A stretch of DNA of 9,306 bases, taken from contig DKBE01000109.1 of NCBI GenBank assembly GCA_002451085.1, positions 1 through 9,306 of the forward strand. The letters are read 5' to 3'. Each line of letters starts with the position of its first letter. Positions within the stretch are counted from its first letter, which is position 1. Under the pieces are notes generated by a model. That model was given only the letters and a program-made list of their open reading frames with translations. It was not told the DNA's origin and made no database searches. Made by a program: the position numbers and the translations under genes. Source of the DNA: Proteobacteria bacterium UBA6908. GTDB taxonomy: Bacteria; Pseudomonadota; Gammaproteobacteria; Acidiferrobacterales; UBA6901. Below are positions 1 through 6,158 of the stretch, one piece after another.

Positions 1-1170
1 CATGAACTGGCGCAGGAAACTCCATACCCCGAACATCACGCGCTTGGCGTGACCGGGAAACTGCTTCTTCATGCTCACGCACGCCACGCGGTACGAACAG
101 CCCTCGGGCGGCAGATAGAAATCGGTGATCTCGGGAAACTGCTTCTGCAGGATCGGCACGAACACTTCGTTAAGCGCCACCCCCAGCACCGACGGCTCGT
201 CCGGCGGGCGGCCGGTGTAGGTGCTGTGGTAAATCGGATCGCGCCGATGGGTGATACGCTCGATGGTAAATACCGGGAAGCGCTCGACCTCGTTGTAGTA
301 GCCGGTGTGGTCGCCGAACGGACCTTCGTCGGCCTCCTCGCCGGGATGCAGGAAACCTTCGAGCACGATTTCGCTCGTGGCCGGCACCTGCAGGTCGTGG
401 CTCAGGCACTTCACCACCTCGGTCTTGGCGCCACGCAGCAGACCCGCGAACGCGTATTCCGACAGTGTGTCCGGCACCGGCGTGACCGCACCTAATATAG
501 TCGCGGGATCGGGACCGAGCGCCACCGCCACCGGGAACGGCTTGCCGGGATGCAGCTCCTGCCAATCGCGATAGTCGAGTGCGCCACCGCGATGCGCCAG
601 CCAGCGCATGATGACCTGGTTGCGGCCGATCACCTGCTGGCGATAGATACCGAGGTTCTGGCGCTCCTTGCGCGGCCCCTTGGTGACAGTCAGTCCCCAG
701 GTGATGAGCGGCCCGGCGTCGTCTGGCCAACAGGTCTGGATCGGGAACTTGCCGAGATCCACATCGGTGCCTTCGAGCACCACTTGCTGGCAGGGCGCGT
801 CTTTCACTGCCTTGGCCGGCATGTTCAACACCTGCTTGAACTGCGGCAGCTTGTCCCACAAATCCTTGACGCCCTTGGGCGGCTCCGGCTCCTTGAGAAA
901 CGCCAGCAGCCGACCGACATCGCGCAGCGCCGCTACCGATTCCTGGCCCATGGCACGCGCCACGCGCTCCGGCGTGCCAAACAGGTTGGCGAGCACCGGA
1001 ATGGAATGGCCCGTGGGATTTTCAAACAGCAACGCCGGCCCGCCGGCCTTCAATGTGCGGTCACAAATCTCGGTCATTTCAAGCCGCGGATCAATTTCAT
1101 GCGCGATGCGCTTGAGCTCGCCGCGCGATTCCAGTTGGCCAAGAAAGTCCCGCAGATCGGCGTATTTCAT
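1..1170 (-). CDS. ubiD: UbiD, 3-polyprenyl-4-hydroxybenzoate decarboxylase (3' end cut by window)
   Basis: Decarboxylates 3-polyprenyl-4-hydroxybenzoate to the polyprenylphenol in ubiquinone synthesis, using the prenylated FMN cofactor made by UbiX (family knowledge). The frame is open from the ATG at 1170 to base 1, giving 390 codons with no stop. The E. coli protein has about 497 residues, so roughly the last 100 are outside the window. From memory the match to E. coli UbiD is near-continuous, starting at its MKYxDLRDFL and including NLGIYRQQ (172-179), [19 protein letters not shown] (223-241) and [11 protein letters not shown] (from 282). N172 and E238 match expected metal/prFMN ligands, and E282 and D287 lie in the active-site acid stretch. 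It starts 6 bp after the stop of the GST gene and lacks a strong Shine-Dalgarno, so it probably depends on the upstream cistron. Residues 225-226 use the rare pair ATA-TTA. Confidence 0.97.
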   Translation of the reverse strand, partial: MKYADLRDFLGQLESRGELKRIAHEIDPRLEMTEICDRTLKAGGPALLFENPTGHSIPVLANLFGTPERVARAMGQESVAALRDVGRLLAFLKEPEPPKGVKDLWDKLPQFKQVLNMPAKAVKDAPCQQVVLEGTDVDLGKFPIQTCWPDDAGPLITWGLTVTKGPRKERQNLGIYRQQVIGRNQVIMRWLAHRGGALDYRDWQELHPGKPFPVAVALGPDPATILGAVTPVPDTLSEYAFAGLLRGAKTEVVKCLSHDLQVPATSEIVLEGFLHPGEEADEGPFGDHTGYYNEVERFPVFTIERITHRRDPIYHSTYTGRPPDEPSVLGVALNEVFVPILQKQFPEITDFYLPPEGCSYRVACVSMKKQFPGHAKRVMFGVWSFLRQFM

Positions 1171-1176
1171 TTCGCG

Positions 1177-1791
1177 TTACTTTTTAAGCTCGGGCGCCAG
1201 GGTTTCGACAAATGACGGGCGCTCGCTCATTGGTTTGAACCAGGCGGCGAGCTTCGGATAGTTGCCACGCCAGTCATGCGCATAGCGCAGGTCAACGTAA
1301 CCGAGTGCGGTGCCAAGCGCGATGTCGGCAATGCCAATGGTCGTGCCCTGAATGAAACCGCTGGCCGGCATGCGGTCGTTGGCGAAGGCCATGGCCGCGG
1401 CAATGCGCGCCTCGTGCTTGGTCGCCACGGCCGGATCCTGTTTTTCGGCCGGCTTGCGCAACTCGACAAAGCGCGCCACGGTCGCCTCCATCATGCCCTG
1501 ACCGAGCGCGTGCCAGCGCAGTGCCTGCCAGCGTGGTTCGCCGCCGCCCGGATAAAGACGCGGGGTATCGTTGAGGCTGTCGAGGTATTCACAGATGACC
1601 TGCGAATCAAAATAGACATCGCCGTCATCGCGCTCCAGCACCGGAATGGCGCGCAGCGGATTGAGGCGCGCGACGTTGCCGGCGGCATCGGCCGGCCCCT
1701 CAACCGCCATCTCATAGCGCAATCCCTTTTCGATCAGCACCACGCGCACCTTGCGCACATAGGGTGAAGTCAGCGAACCGTAGAGTTTCAT
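1177..1791 (-). CDS. Glutathione S-transferase family protein (YibF-like)
   Basis: A 204-residue cytosolic GST-fold protein. The N-terminal thioredoxin-like domain (about 1-75) starts [15 protein letters not shown], with S9 at the usual catalytic/N-cap position. It has the cis-proline motif IPVL at 49-52 (P50) and the glutathione gamma-glutamyl-binding D62-S63 pair. The helical C-terminal domain carries the N-capping box TIGIADIAL (151-159). Overall it most resembles E. coli YibF, whose substrate is unknown. The ATG overlaps the ubiA stop as ATGA (4 bp). A good ribosome site, AAGGA at 1803-1799 with 7-nt spacing, is formed by the last codons of ubiA, which supports this start and coupling. 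ubiD follows 6 bp downstream. Its placement between ubiA and ubiD suggests, but does not prove, a role linked to quinone metabolism or to detoxifying quinone intermediates. The family call is secure; the substrate is not known. Confidence 0.93.
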   Translation of the reverse strand: MKLYGSLTSPYVRKVRVVLIEKGLRYEMAVEGPADAAGNVARLNPLRAIPVLERDDGDVYFDSQVICEYLDSLNDTPRLYPGGGEPRWQALRWHALGQGMMEATVARFVELRKPAEKQDPAVATKHEARIAAAMAFANDRMPASGFIQGTTIGIADIALGTALGYVDLRYAHDWRGNYPKLAAWFKPMSERPSFVETLAPELKK

Positions 1792-2660
1792 GTTGGAGTC
1801 CTTAATAGATAATCGAGGGCCAGCCCGGCGAATACCACGGCACCGAAACGGTTATTGTTCAGGAACGCGCGGAAACATTCATCCCGCTCACGCCCCCGCA
1901 GCAACCACTGCTGCCAGCCCGCCAGGCCGGCGGCGACCACGAGGCCACTATCATAAAACAGACCGAGGCCCACGCGTGCACCGGTCCACGCCAGCAAGCC
2001 CAGGGTCAACGCATGAAACAGTGCAATCATCGCCCGGTCAGCGTGGCCAAACAGAATGGCCGTCGATTTCACCCCGATTTTCAGGTCGTCGTCGCGGTCG
2101 ACCATGGCGTAGGCGGTGTCGTAGGCCACCGCCCAGCACAGGGTCGCCAGAAACAACAACCAGGCCTCGACCGGCAGATGACCGGTCTGCGCGGCAAACG
2201 CCATCGGCACGCCCCAGCCAAAAGCCGCTCCCAGATAGAACTGCGGCAAATGCGTATAGCGCTTCATGAACGGGTAACTGATTGCCAGCGCTGCACCGAC
2301 AAACGACAGCAGAATGGTGAAGCGGTCGAGCGTCAGCACCAATGCGAATGCCGCCAGCGCCAGCACGAAAAACAGGATGAGGGCCTCGCGCGCGGACACC
2401 CGTCCGGCCGCCAGCGGTCGGTCGCGGGTGCGCTCGACATGCGCATCAAAGTGACGATCGGCATAGTCATTGATGACGCAACCGGCTGAGCGCATCAGGA
2501 CCGTGCCGATGACAAACACCGCGAACACATGCCAGGAGGGCCGGCCGGCAGCGGCGATCCACAATGCCCACAACACCGGCCACAGCAACAGCAGCGTACC
2601 AATCGGCCGGTGCAGACGCATCAGCAGCGCGTATTCGCGCAGCCGGACCATTACGGACAT
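1788..2660 (-). CDS. ubiA: UbiA, 4-hydroxybenzoate polyprenyltransferase
   Basis: Inner-membrane prenyltransferase that joins the polyprenyl diphosphate tail to 4-hydroxybenzoate, the step right after UbiC. The 290 residues equal the E. coli length. Both Mg-diphosphate-binding aspartate motifs are intact: N64-D65-x-x-D68-x-x-x-D72 and D181-x-x-Y184-A-x-x-D188-x-D190-D191. The family segment [12 protein letters not shown] (129-140) and many hydrophobic helices are visible. The ATG at 2660 overlaps the end of ubiC by 10 bp. An alternative ATG at 2651, three codons later, would overlap the ubiC stop by one base as TAATG. Neither has a clear Shine-Dalgarno, so re-initiation after UbiC is likely. 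The stop TGA overlaps the ATG of the GST gene. The C-terminal codons CTA-TTA-AGG are unusual for this GC-rich gene and supply the next gene's ribosome site. Confidence 0.97.
   Translation of the reverse strand: MSVMVRLREYALLMRLHRPIGTLLLLWPVLWALWIAAAGRPSWHVFAVFVIGTVLMRSAGCVINDYADRHFDAHVERTRDRPLAAGRVSAREALILFFVLALAAFALVLTLDRFTILLSFVGAALAISYPFMKRYTHLPQFYLGAAFGWGVPMAFAAQTGHLPVEAWLLFLATLCWAVAYDTAYAMVDRDDDLKIGVKSTAILFGHADRAMIALFHALTLGLLAWTGARVGLGLFYDSGLVVAAGLAGWQQWLLRGRERDECFRAFLNNNRFGAVVFAGLALDYLLRTPT
1799..1803 (-). promoter_or_regulatory. Ribosome binding site of the GST gene inside ubiA
   Basis: AAGGA lies 7 bases before the GST ATG and within the last codons of ubiA. It fixes the GST start at 1791 and shows that translation of the two genes is arranged as a coupled pair with an ATGA overlap. 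Confidence 0.75.
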
Positions 2661-3268
2661 GCCGGAATGCCGGGCAGGAATATTTCGCTCACCAGCAACG
2701 GAAAACCGGCGAGCATGAACACTGAGCGCCGGCCCCAGATACTCGCCGGCGGTTCAGACAGATCACGCACGACTTGTGGGTACAGCCGGTCACAGGGGGT
2801 CAGCCGGGCGATTTCTACCGGGCCGCGCTCCATCGTCGGGTCGGCAAACAGCACCGCGCCGAGCGGCCGGGTCTTGAGTCGCGTCAGTCGCCGGCGCGGG
2901 CCAGTCAGCGTGGTGCGTGGAATCACGGTGCGCGCGAATACCCACGGCCGATCCGCGCACAACAGTTGTACCTCACGCACAAACGCCCAGCTGTGGTCAC
3001 GGATGCCGAGCACCTGCATCTCGTTCAACTGCGGCCGCGCCCAGCCCTGGCTGAGCACTTCGACCCGGAACGATCCCTGGCAGGCGGACTGGACACGTCG
3101 GGTGAGCGAGGCCGGATCGAGCAGCCAGCGCCGAATCAGATCCGGCACTTCACGATGGTGCAGGCGCGTGGCCACATGCCAGACCGGTTCGGCCCGGTGG
3201 CACTGACTGTGCAGGTGGATGGACTCAACGGGGATGCGGGTGGAACGTTTGAGGGGGGCGTGGCTCAT
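2651..3268 (-). CDS. ubiC: UbiC, chorismate pyruvate-lyase
   Basis: Cytosolic enzyme that removes pyruvate from chorismate to give 4-hydroxybenzoate, the first committed step to ubiquinone. The predicted protein has 205 residues against 165 in E. coli. Recognisable blocks are [20 protein letters not shown] (98-117), TRPLGAVLF (133-141), SIWGRRS (176-182) and [10 protein letters not shown] (190-199). R98 and E195 match the product-binding Arg and Glu of E. coli UbiC. The N-terminus is about 25-30 residues longer than in E. coli and carries several His and Arg residues. ATG 3268 is the natural start. An in-frame ATG at 3349 would overlap the upstream gene by 41 bp and encodes nothing family-like. 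There is no Shine-Dalgarno before 3268, but a promoter-like sequence sits right in front of it. The gene overlaps ubiA, as part of a ubiC-ubiA pair also seen in E. coli. Confidence 0.95.
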   Translation of the reverse strand: MSHAPLKRSTRIPVESIHLHSQCHRAEPVWHVATRLHHREVPDLIRRWLLDPASLTRRVQSACQGSFRVEVLSQGWARPQLNEMQVLGIRDHSWAFVREVQLLCADRPWVFARTVIPRTTLTGPRRRLTRLKTRPLGAVLFADPTMERGPVEIARLTPCDRLYPQVVRDLSEPPASIWGRRSVFMLAGFPLLVSEIFLPGIPACP

Positions 3269-3303
3269 GCGCGCATTATGCGCGAGCCCGAACAACGGGC
3301 CAA
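3268..3303 (-). promoter_or_regulatory. Candidate sigma70 promoter for ubiC, predicting a leaderless transcript
   Basis: On the minus strand TTGGCC (3303-3298, 4/6 to the -35 consensus) is followed after 17 bp by CATAAT (3280-3275, 5/6 to the -10 consensus). Six bases later comes the ubiC ATG at 3268, about where transcription should begin. With no Shine-Dalgarno present, this predicts a leaderless ubiC mRNA. Seen: hexamers and spacing. Inferred: activity. The gap between the DUF2788-like stop (3309) and ubiC is only 40 bp and contains the whole element. Confidence 0.45.
3270..3284. repeat. Perfect inverted repeat over the ubiC -10 box
   Basis: CGCGCAT-T-ATGCGCG is a 15-bp palindrome with 7-bp arms and a single central base. 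It is centred on the candidate -10 hexamer of ubiC and ends one base before the ATG region. It could be a small operator that blocks RNA polymerase, or a chance product of GC-rich sequence. No second copy was noticed in the window. Confidence 0.5.
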
Positions 3304-3308
3304 GACAA

Positions 3309-3509
3309 TCAGCGCTCGAGCATCTCGACCAGTACCAGCTTGATGACAAACCCGAGCAATCCGAGCGCCAGGGCCAGAAACAACACCGCCATGCCGAATT
3401 TCCCGGCCTTGGATTCTTTTCCCAGGCTCCAGACGATAAACACCATGAACAGAATCAGGCCGCCGAGCCCGATGATCAGCGACCACTCTTCAAATTGTTC
3501 GATCGTCAT
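3309..3509 (-). CDS. DUF2788-like small two-helix membrane protein
   Basis: A 66-residue hydrophobic protein. Two membrane helices are clear, about residues 10-29 and 38-60, joined by a short basic/polar loop (GKESKAGKFG, 30-39). The N-terminus is acidic (MTIEQFEEW) and the C-terminus ends VEMLER. No catalytic motif is visible. From memory the pattern fits the DUF2788 family of proteobacterial small membrane proteins, whose function is unknown; this needs a profile search to confirm. The ATG at 3509 is chosen because AGAGGG (3520-3515) sits 5 bases before it and because the longer in-frame extension to 3623 overlaps recG and is not membrane-like. It lies 53 bp after recG and 40 bp before ubiC, so it may share the recG transcript. 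Confidence 0.85.
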   Translation of the reverse strand: MTIEQFEEWSLIIGLGGLILFMVFIVWSLGKESKAGKFGMAVLFLALALGLLGFVIKLVLVEMLER

Positions 3510-3562
3510 CAGAGCCCTCTGCCGATCGGCGAAAATTGGGCGGCACAGTGCGAATTCATCTT

Positions 3563-5650
3563 TCAGACCTCGCCGTAATGTTCGCGCACACCCAGCCACC
3601 GACGGATCAATGGCGTGACGCACTCGGGGGCGTTGTCCGTCAGCCGCTGCGCGGCGGCATCGATTTTCGGCAACAACCGCTGGTCGCGCACCAGGTCGGC
3701 GATATGAAACGCCTGCTCGCCGGTCTGGCGGGTGCCGAGCACCTCGCCGGGGCCGCGCATTTCGAGATCCCGGCGGGCAATTTCAAAACCATCGTGGGTC
3801 TGGCGCAGAATGGCCAGCCGTTCGCGGGCATTCTCCGACAGCGGTGCATGGTACAGCAGCACGCAGGAACTCTGTGCGGCGCCGCGTCCGACCCGCCCGC
3901 GCAACTGATGCAGTTGCGATAGACCGAGACGTTCGGCGTTCTCAATAATCATCAACGACGCGTTCGGCACATCGACGCCGACCTCGATCACGGTCGTTGC
4001 CACCAGCAGCTGGATGCGGCCATCCTTGAATTCACGCATCACCGCCTCCTTCTCGGCCGGCTTGAGACGGCCATGCACGAGGCCGATCCGGAGTTCGGGT
4101 AATGCCGTCGTGAGTGCGGCGGCCGTCGCCGTCGCCGCTTCTGCCTCCAGTAGCTCGGATTCCTCAATCAGCGGACACACCCAATAGGTCTGGCGACCGT
4201 CACGGCAGGCGGCGTGCACGCGCGCCACCACTTCGTCGCGGCGCTGGTCGGAGACCACCACGGTGTCCACCGGCTTGCGGCCCGGCGGCAGCTCATCGAT
4301 CACCGACACGTCGAGATCCGCGTAGAACGCTTGTGCCAGCGTACGCGGGATCGGCGTTGCGGTCATGATCAGCTGGTGCGGGACCAGTCCCTGACGACGA
4401 CCCTTTTCGCGCAACTGCAGGCGCTGGTGCACGCCAAAGCGGTGCTGCTCGTCCACCACCACCAAGCCGAGCCGGGCGAACTCCACCTCGGCCTGAAACA
4501 GCGCATGCGTGCCGACCGCGACCGGCGCCCGCCCGCTGGCGATCAATTCCAGCATGGAGCGGCGGTTCTTCGCTGACAGCTTGCCGGACAGCCACGCCAC
4601 TTCGATGCCGAGCGGCTGCAACCAGTGCAGGAAATTGCGCCAATGCTGTTCAGCCAGCAGCTCGGTGGGTGCCATGATGCCGGCCTGATAACCACTCTCG
4701 ACGGCCATTACCGCGGCCAGTGCCGCGACGATGGTCTTGCCGGAACCGACATCACCTTGCACGAGGCGCTGCATGGGATGGGACTGGTGCAGGTCGGTGC
4801 GCACCTCGTCGAGTACCCGTTGCTGCGCTGCCGTCAGCGTAAACGGCAAGGCGGCGAGCAGTTGCCGGGTCAGCGTGTCGCGCTTTTCAAACGGCGGCGC
4901 GGGCTGGCGCTGCAATCGGGCGCGCAGGCGCTTGAGACTCAGGTGATGGGCCAGCAGCTCTTCGAACACCAGTCGTTGCTGGGCCGGATGGCGGCCCTGT
5001 TCGAGCTCGGCGAGATCCGCGCCCGGTGGCGGGCGATGCACAAAGACCAGTGCCTCCTGCAGCGTCGGCAGACGGAGCTCCTGCAACAAAGCCTCGGGCA
5101 GCAATTCCGGCAGACGCGCCAGGTGCAGATCCAGCGCCCGCCCGACCAGCTTGCGCACCGTGAGCTGATGCACGCCTTCGGTGGTCGGGTAGAACGGGGT
5201 CAGCGTCATTTCCGGCTGCGGTGCGGCCGCATCATCCAGCAGTTCGTATTCGGGATGAATCATCTCCAGGCCGGAGGATCCGGCGCGCACCTCGCCAAAA
5301 CAACGCAACACGCGCCCGCGCTCCAGGTTCTGCTGCTGGGCGGAAGAGAAATGAAAAAACCGCAGGGTCAGGTGGCCGGTGCCGTCACTCAGCCGGCACA
5401 GCAGGTTGCGCCGTCCGCGAAACACCACGTCCGCAAGCTCGATGGTGCCGGAGATCAATGCCTCCTGGCCGGGTCGCAAACTACCGATCGGCTGGAGGCG
5501 AGTGCGATCCTGATAACGGAACGGCAGGTGGAACAACACATCCTGCACCGTGTGCCAGCCGAGCCGCTCCAGTTTCTCGCGCAGTTTCGGGCCGACACCT
5601 TTCAAGGCTGACGCCGGGATGGCCGCCACGTCCATGTCGGTCGTTACCAT
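3563..5650 (-). CDS. recG: RecG, ATP-dependent branched-DNA helicase
   Basis: Double-stranded DNA translocase that reverses stalled forks and processes Holliday junctions and R-loops. The 695 residues match the E. coli length (693). The N-terminal wedge with its OB fold spans about 60-150, followed by the family signature FYPTTEG (153-159). The helicase core has Walker A GDVGSGKT (299-306), the PTELLAEQ segment (328-335), DEQH box (400-403), TATPIPRTLA (430-439), VATTVIEVGVDVPNA (550-564) and motif VI QLRGRVGRG (582-590). The TRG translocation motif with RRDLEMRGPGEVLGTRQTG (626-644) is complete, so the enzyme looks fully functional. The start at ATG 5650 has no obvious Shine-Dalgarno. ATG 5635, five codons in, is an alternative that begins closer to the conserved sequence. 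It follows ridA by 38 bp with no terminator between, so co-transcription with spoT-ridA is likely. Confidence 0.98.
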   Translation of the reverse strand: MVTTDMDVAAIPASALKGVGPKLREKLERLGWHTVQDVLFHLPFRYQDRTRLQPIGSLRPGQEALISGTIELADVVFRGRRNLLCRLSDGTGHLTLRFFHFSSAQQQNLERGRVLRCFGEVRAGSSGLEMIHPEYELLDDAAAPQPEMTLTPFYPTTEGVHQLTVRKLVGRALDLHLARLPELLPEALLQELRLPTLQEALVFVHRPPPGADLAELEQGRHPAQQRLVFEELLAHHLSLKRLRARLQRQPAPPFEKRDTLTRQLLAALPFTLTAAQQRVLDEVRTDLHQSHPMQRLVQGDVGSGKTIVAALAAVMAVESGYQAGIMAPTELLAEQHWRNFLHWLQPLGIEVAWLSGKLSAKNRRSMLELIASGRAPVAVGTHALFQAEVEFARLGLVVVDEQHRFGVHQRLQLREKGRRQGLVPHQLIMTATPIPRTLAQAFYADLDVSVIDELPPGRKPVDTVVVSDQRRDEVVARVHAACRDGRQTYWVCPLIEESELLEAEAATATAAALTTALPELRIGLVHGRLKPAEKEAVMREFKDGRIQLLVATTVIEVGVDVPNASLMIIENAERLGLSQLHQLRGRVGRGAAQSSCVLLYHAPLSENARERLAILRQTHDGFEIARRDLEMRGPGEVLGTRQTGEQAFHIADLVRDQRLLPKIDAAAQRLTDNAPECVTPLIRRWLGVREHYGEV

Positions 5651-5688
5651 GATTGAAGAACCGGTCGTGATCGTGGCGGAAAAACAGG

Positions 5689-6135
5689 TTAACGTCGTTT
5701 TTTGGCTTTTTTCCGGGTCGCCGATTTTAATTTCGACTTCGCTGCCGGCTTTCCGGCCAGTGCCAGGATGGCGTCCATTTCCACCGCGGCGCCGCGCGGC
5801 AGGGCGGCCACACCGATCGCGGCGCGTGCCGGATACGGTTCGCGGAAGTAGCGGGACATGATTTCATTCACCAGCGGGAAGTTGCCGAGGTCGGTGAGAA
5901 ATACATTGAGCTTGACGACGTCGGCGAGTGAACCACCGCTCGCCTTCGCCACCGCCTCCAGATTCTGGAACACCCGTTCGATCTGCGGACGCACCTCCCC
6001 GGTCACGAGCTGGCCGGTCGCCGGGTCGAGCGGGATCTGGCCGGAAAGATACACAGTGTTGTCGACTTTCACGGCCTGCGAATAGGTGCCGATGGCGGCC
6101 GGGGCATGGGGAGTGGAGATAATCTGCTTTTTCAT
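5689..6135 (-). CDS. ridA: RidA (YjgF/YER057c/UK114) enamine/imine deaminase with a basic C-terminal tail
   Basis: Hydrolyses reactive 2-aminoacrylate and related enamines released by PLP enzymes such as threonine/serine dehydratase, protecting other PLP enzymes (family knowledge). The RidA core covers about residues 1-127. It includes GTYSQAVKV (16-24), [14 protein letters not shown] (28-41), LNVFLTDL (76-83), [16 protein letters not shown] (101-116) and VEMDAIL (118-124). The catalytic Arg is R104, with Y18, S31 and E119 in place; the Cys common after the Arg is alanine (A106). After the core comes a 21-22-residue tail, about 128-148, made mostly of Lys, Arg, Ala and Ser and ending RKKAKKRR. 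The E. coli protein (128 residues) lacks it. The ATG at 6135 has GGGAA 6 bases upstream and lies 23 bp after spoT. The tail's purpose is unknown; nucleic-acid binding is only a guess. Confidence 0.95.
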   Translation of the reverse strand: MKKQIISTPHAPAAIGTYSQAVKVDNTVYLSGQIPLDPATGQLVTGEVRPQIERVFQNLEAVAKASGGSLADVVKLNVFLTDLGNFPLVNEIMSRYFREPYPARAAIGVAALPRGAAVEMDAILALAGKPAAKSKLKSATRKKAKKRR

Positions 6136-6158
6136 TGTTTGTTCCCGGGTAAAGATTA

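Noticed and set aside
170..859. 229-codon minus-strand frame inside ubiD
   Set aside because: Out of frame with ubiD, Ala/Arg/Gly-rich low-complexity product, while the ubiD frame is conserved across the same bases.
3521..3530. Palindrome GCCGATCGGC in the leader of the DUF2788-like gene
   Set aside because: A 10-bp perfect palindrome without a loop is common by chance at this GC content, and there is no nearby promoter motif to make it an operator.
4625..5611. 328-codon open frame on the plus strand opposite recG
   Set aside because: Gln/Arg/His-rich composition typical of an antisense shadow, no family resemblance, and recG on the other strand is complete.
5651..5688. Possible terminator between ridA and recG
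   Set aside because: There is a short T-run after the ridA stop but no stem before it.
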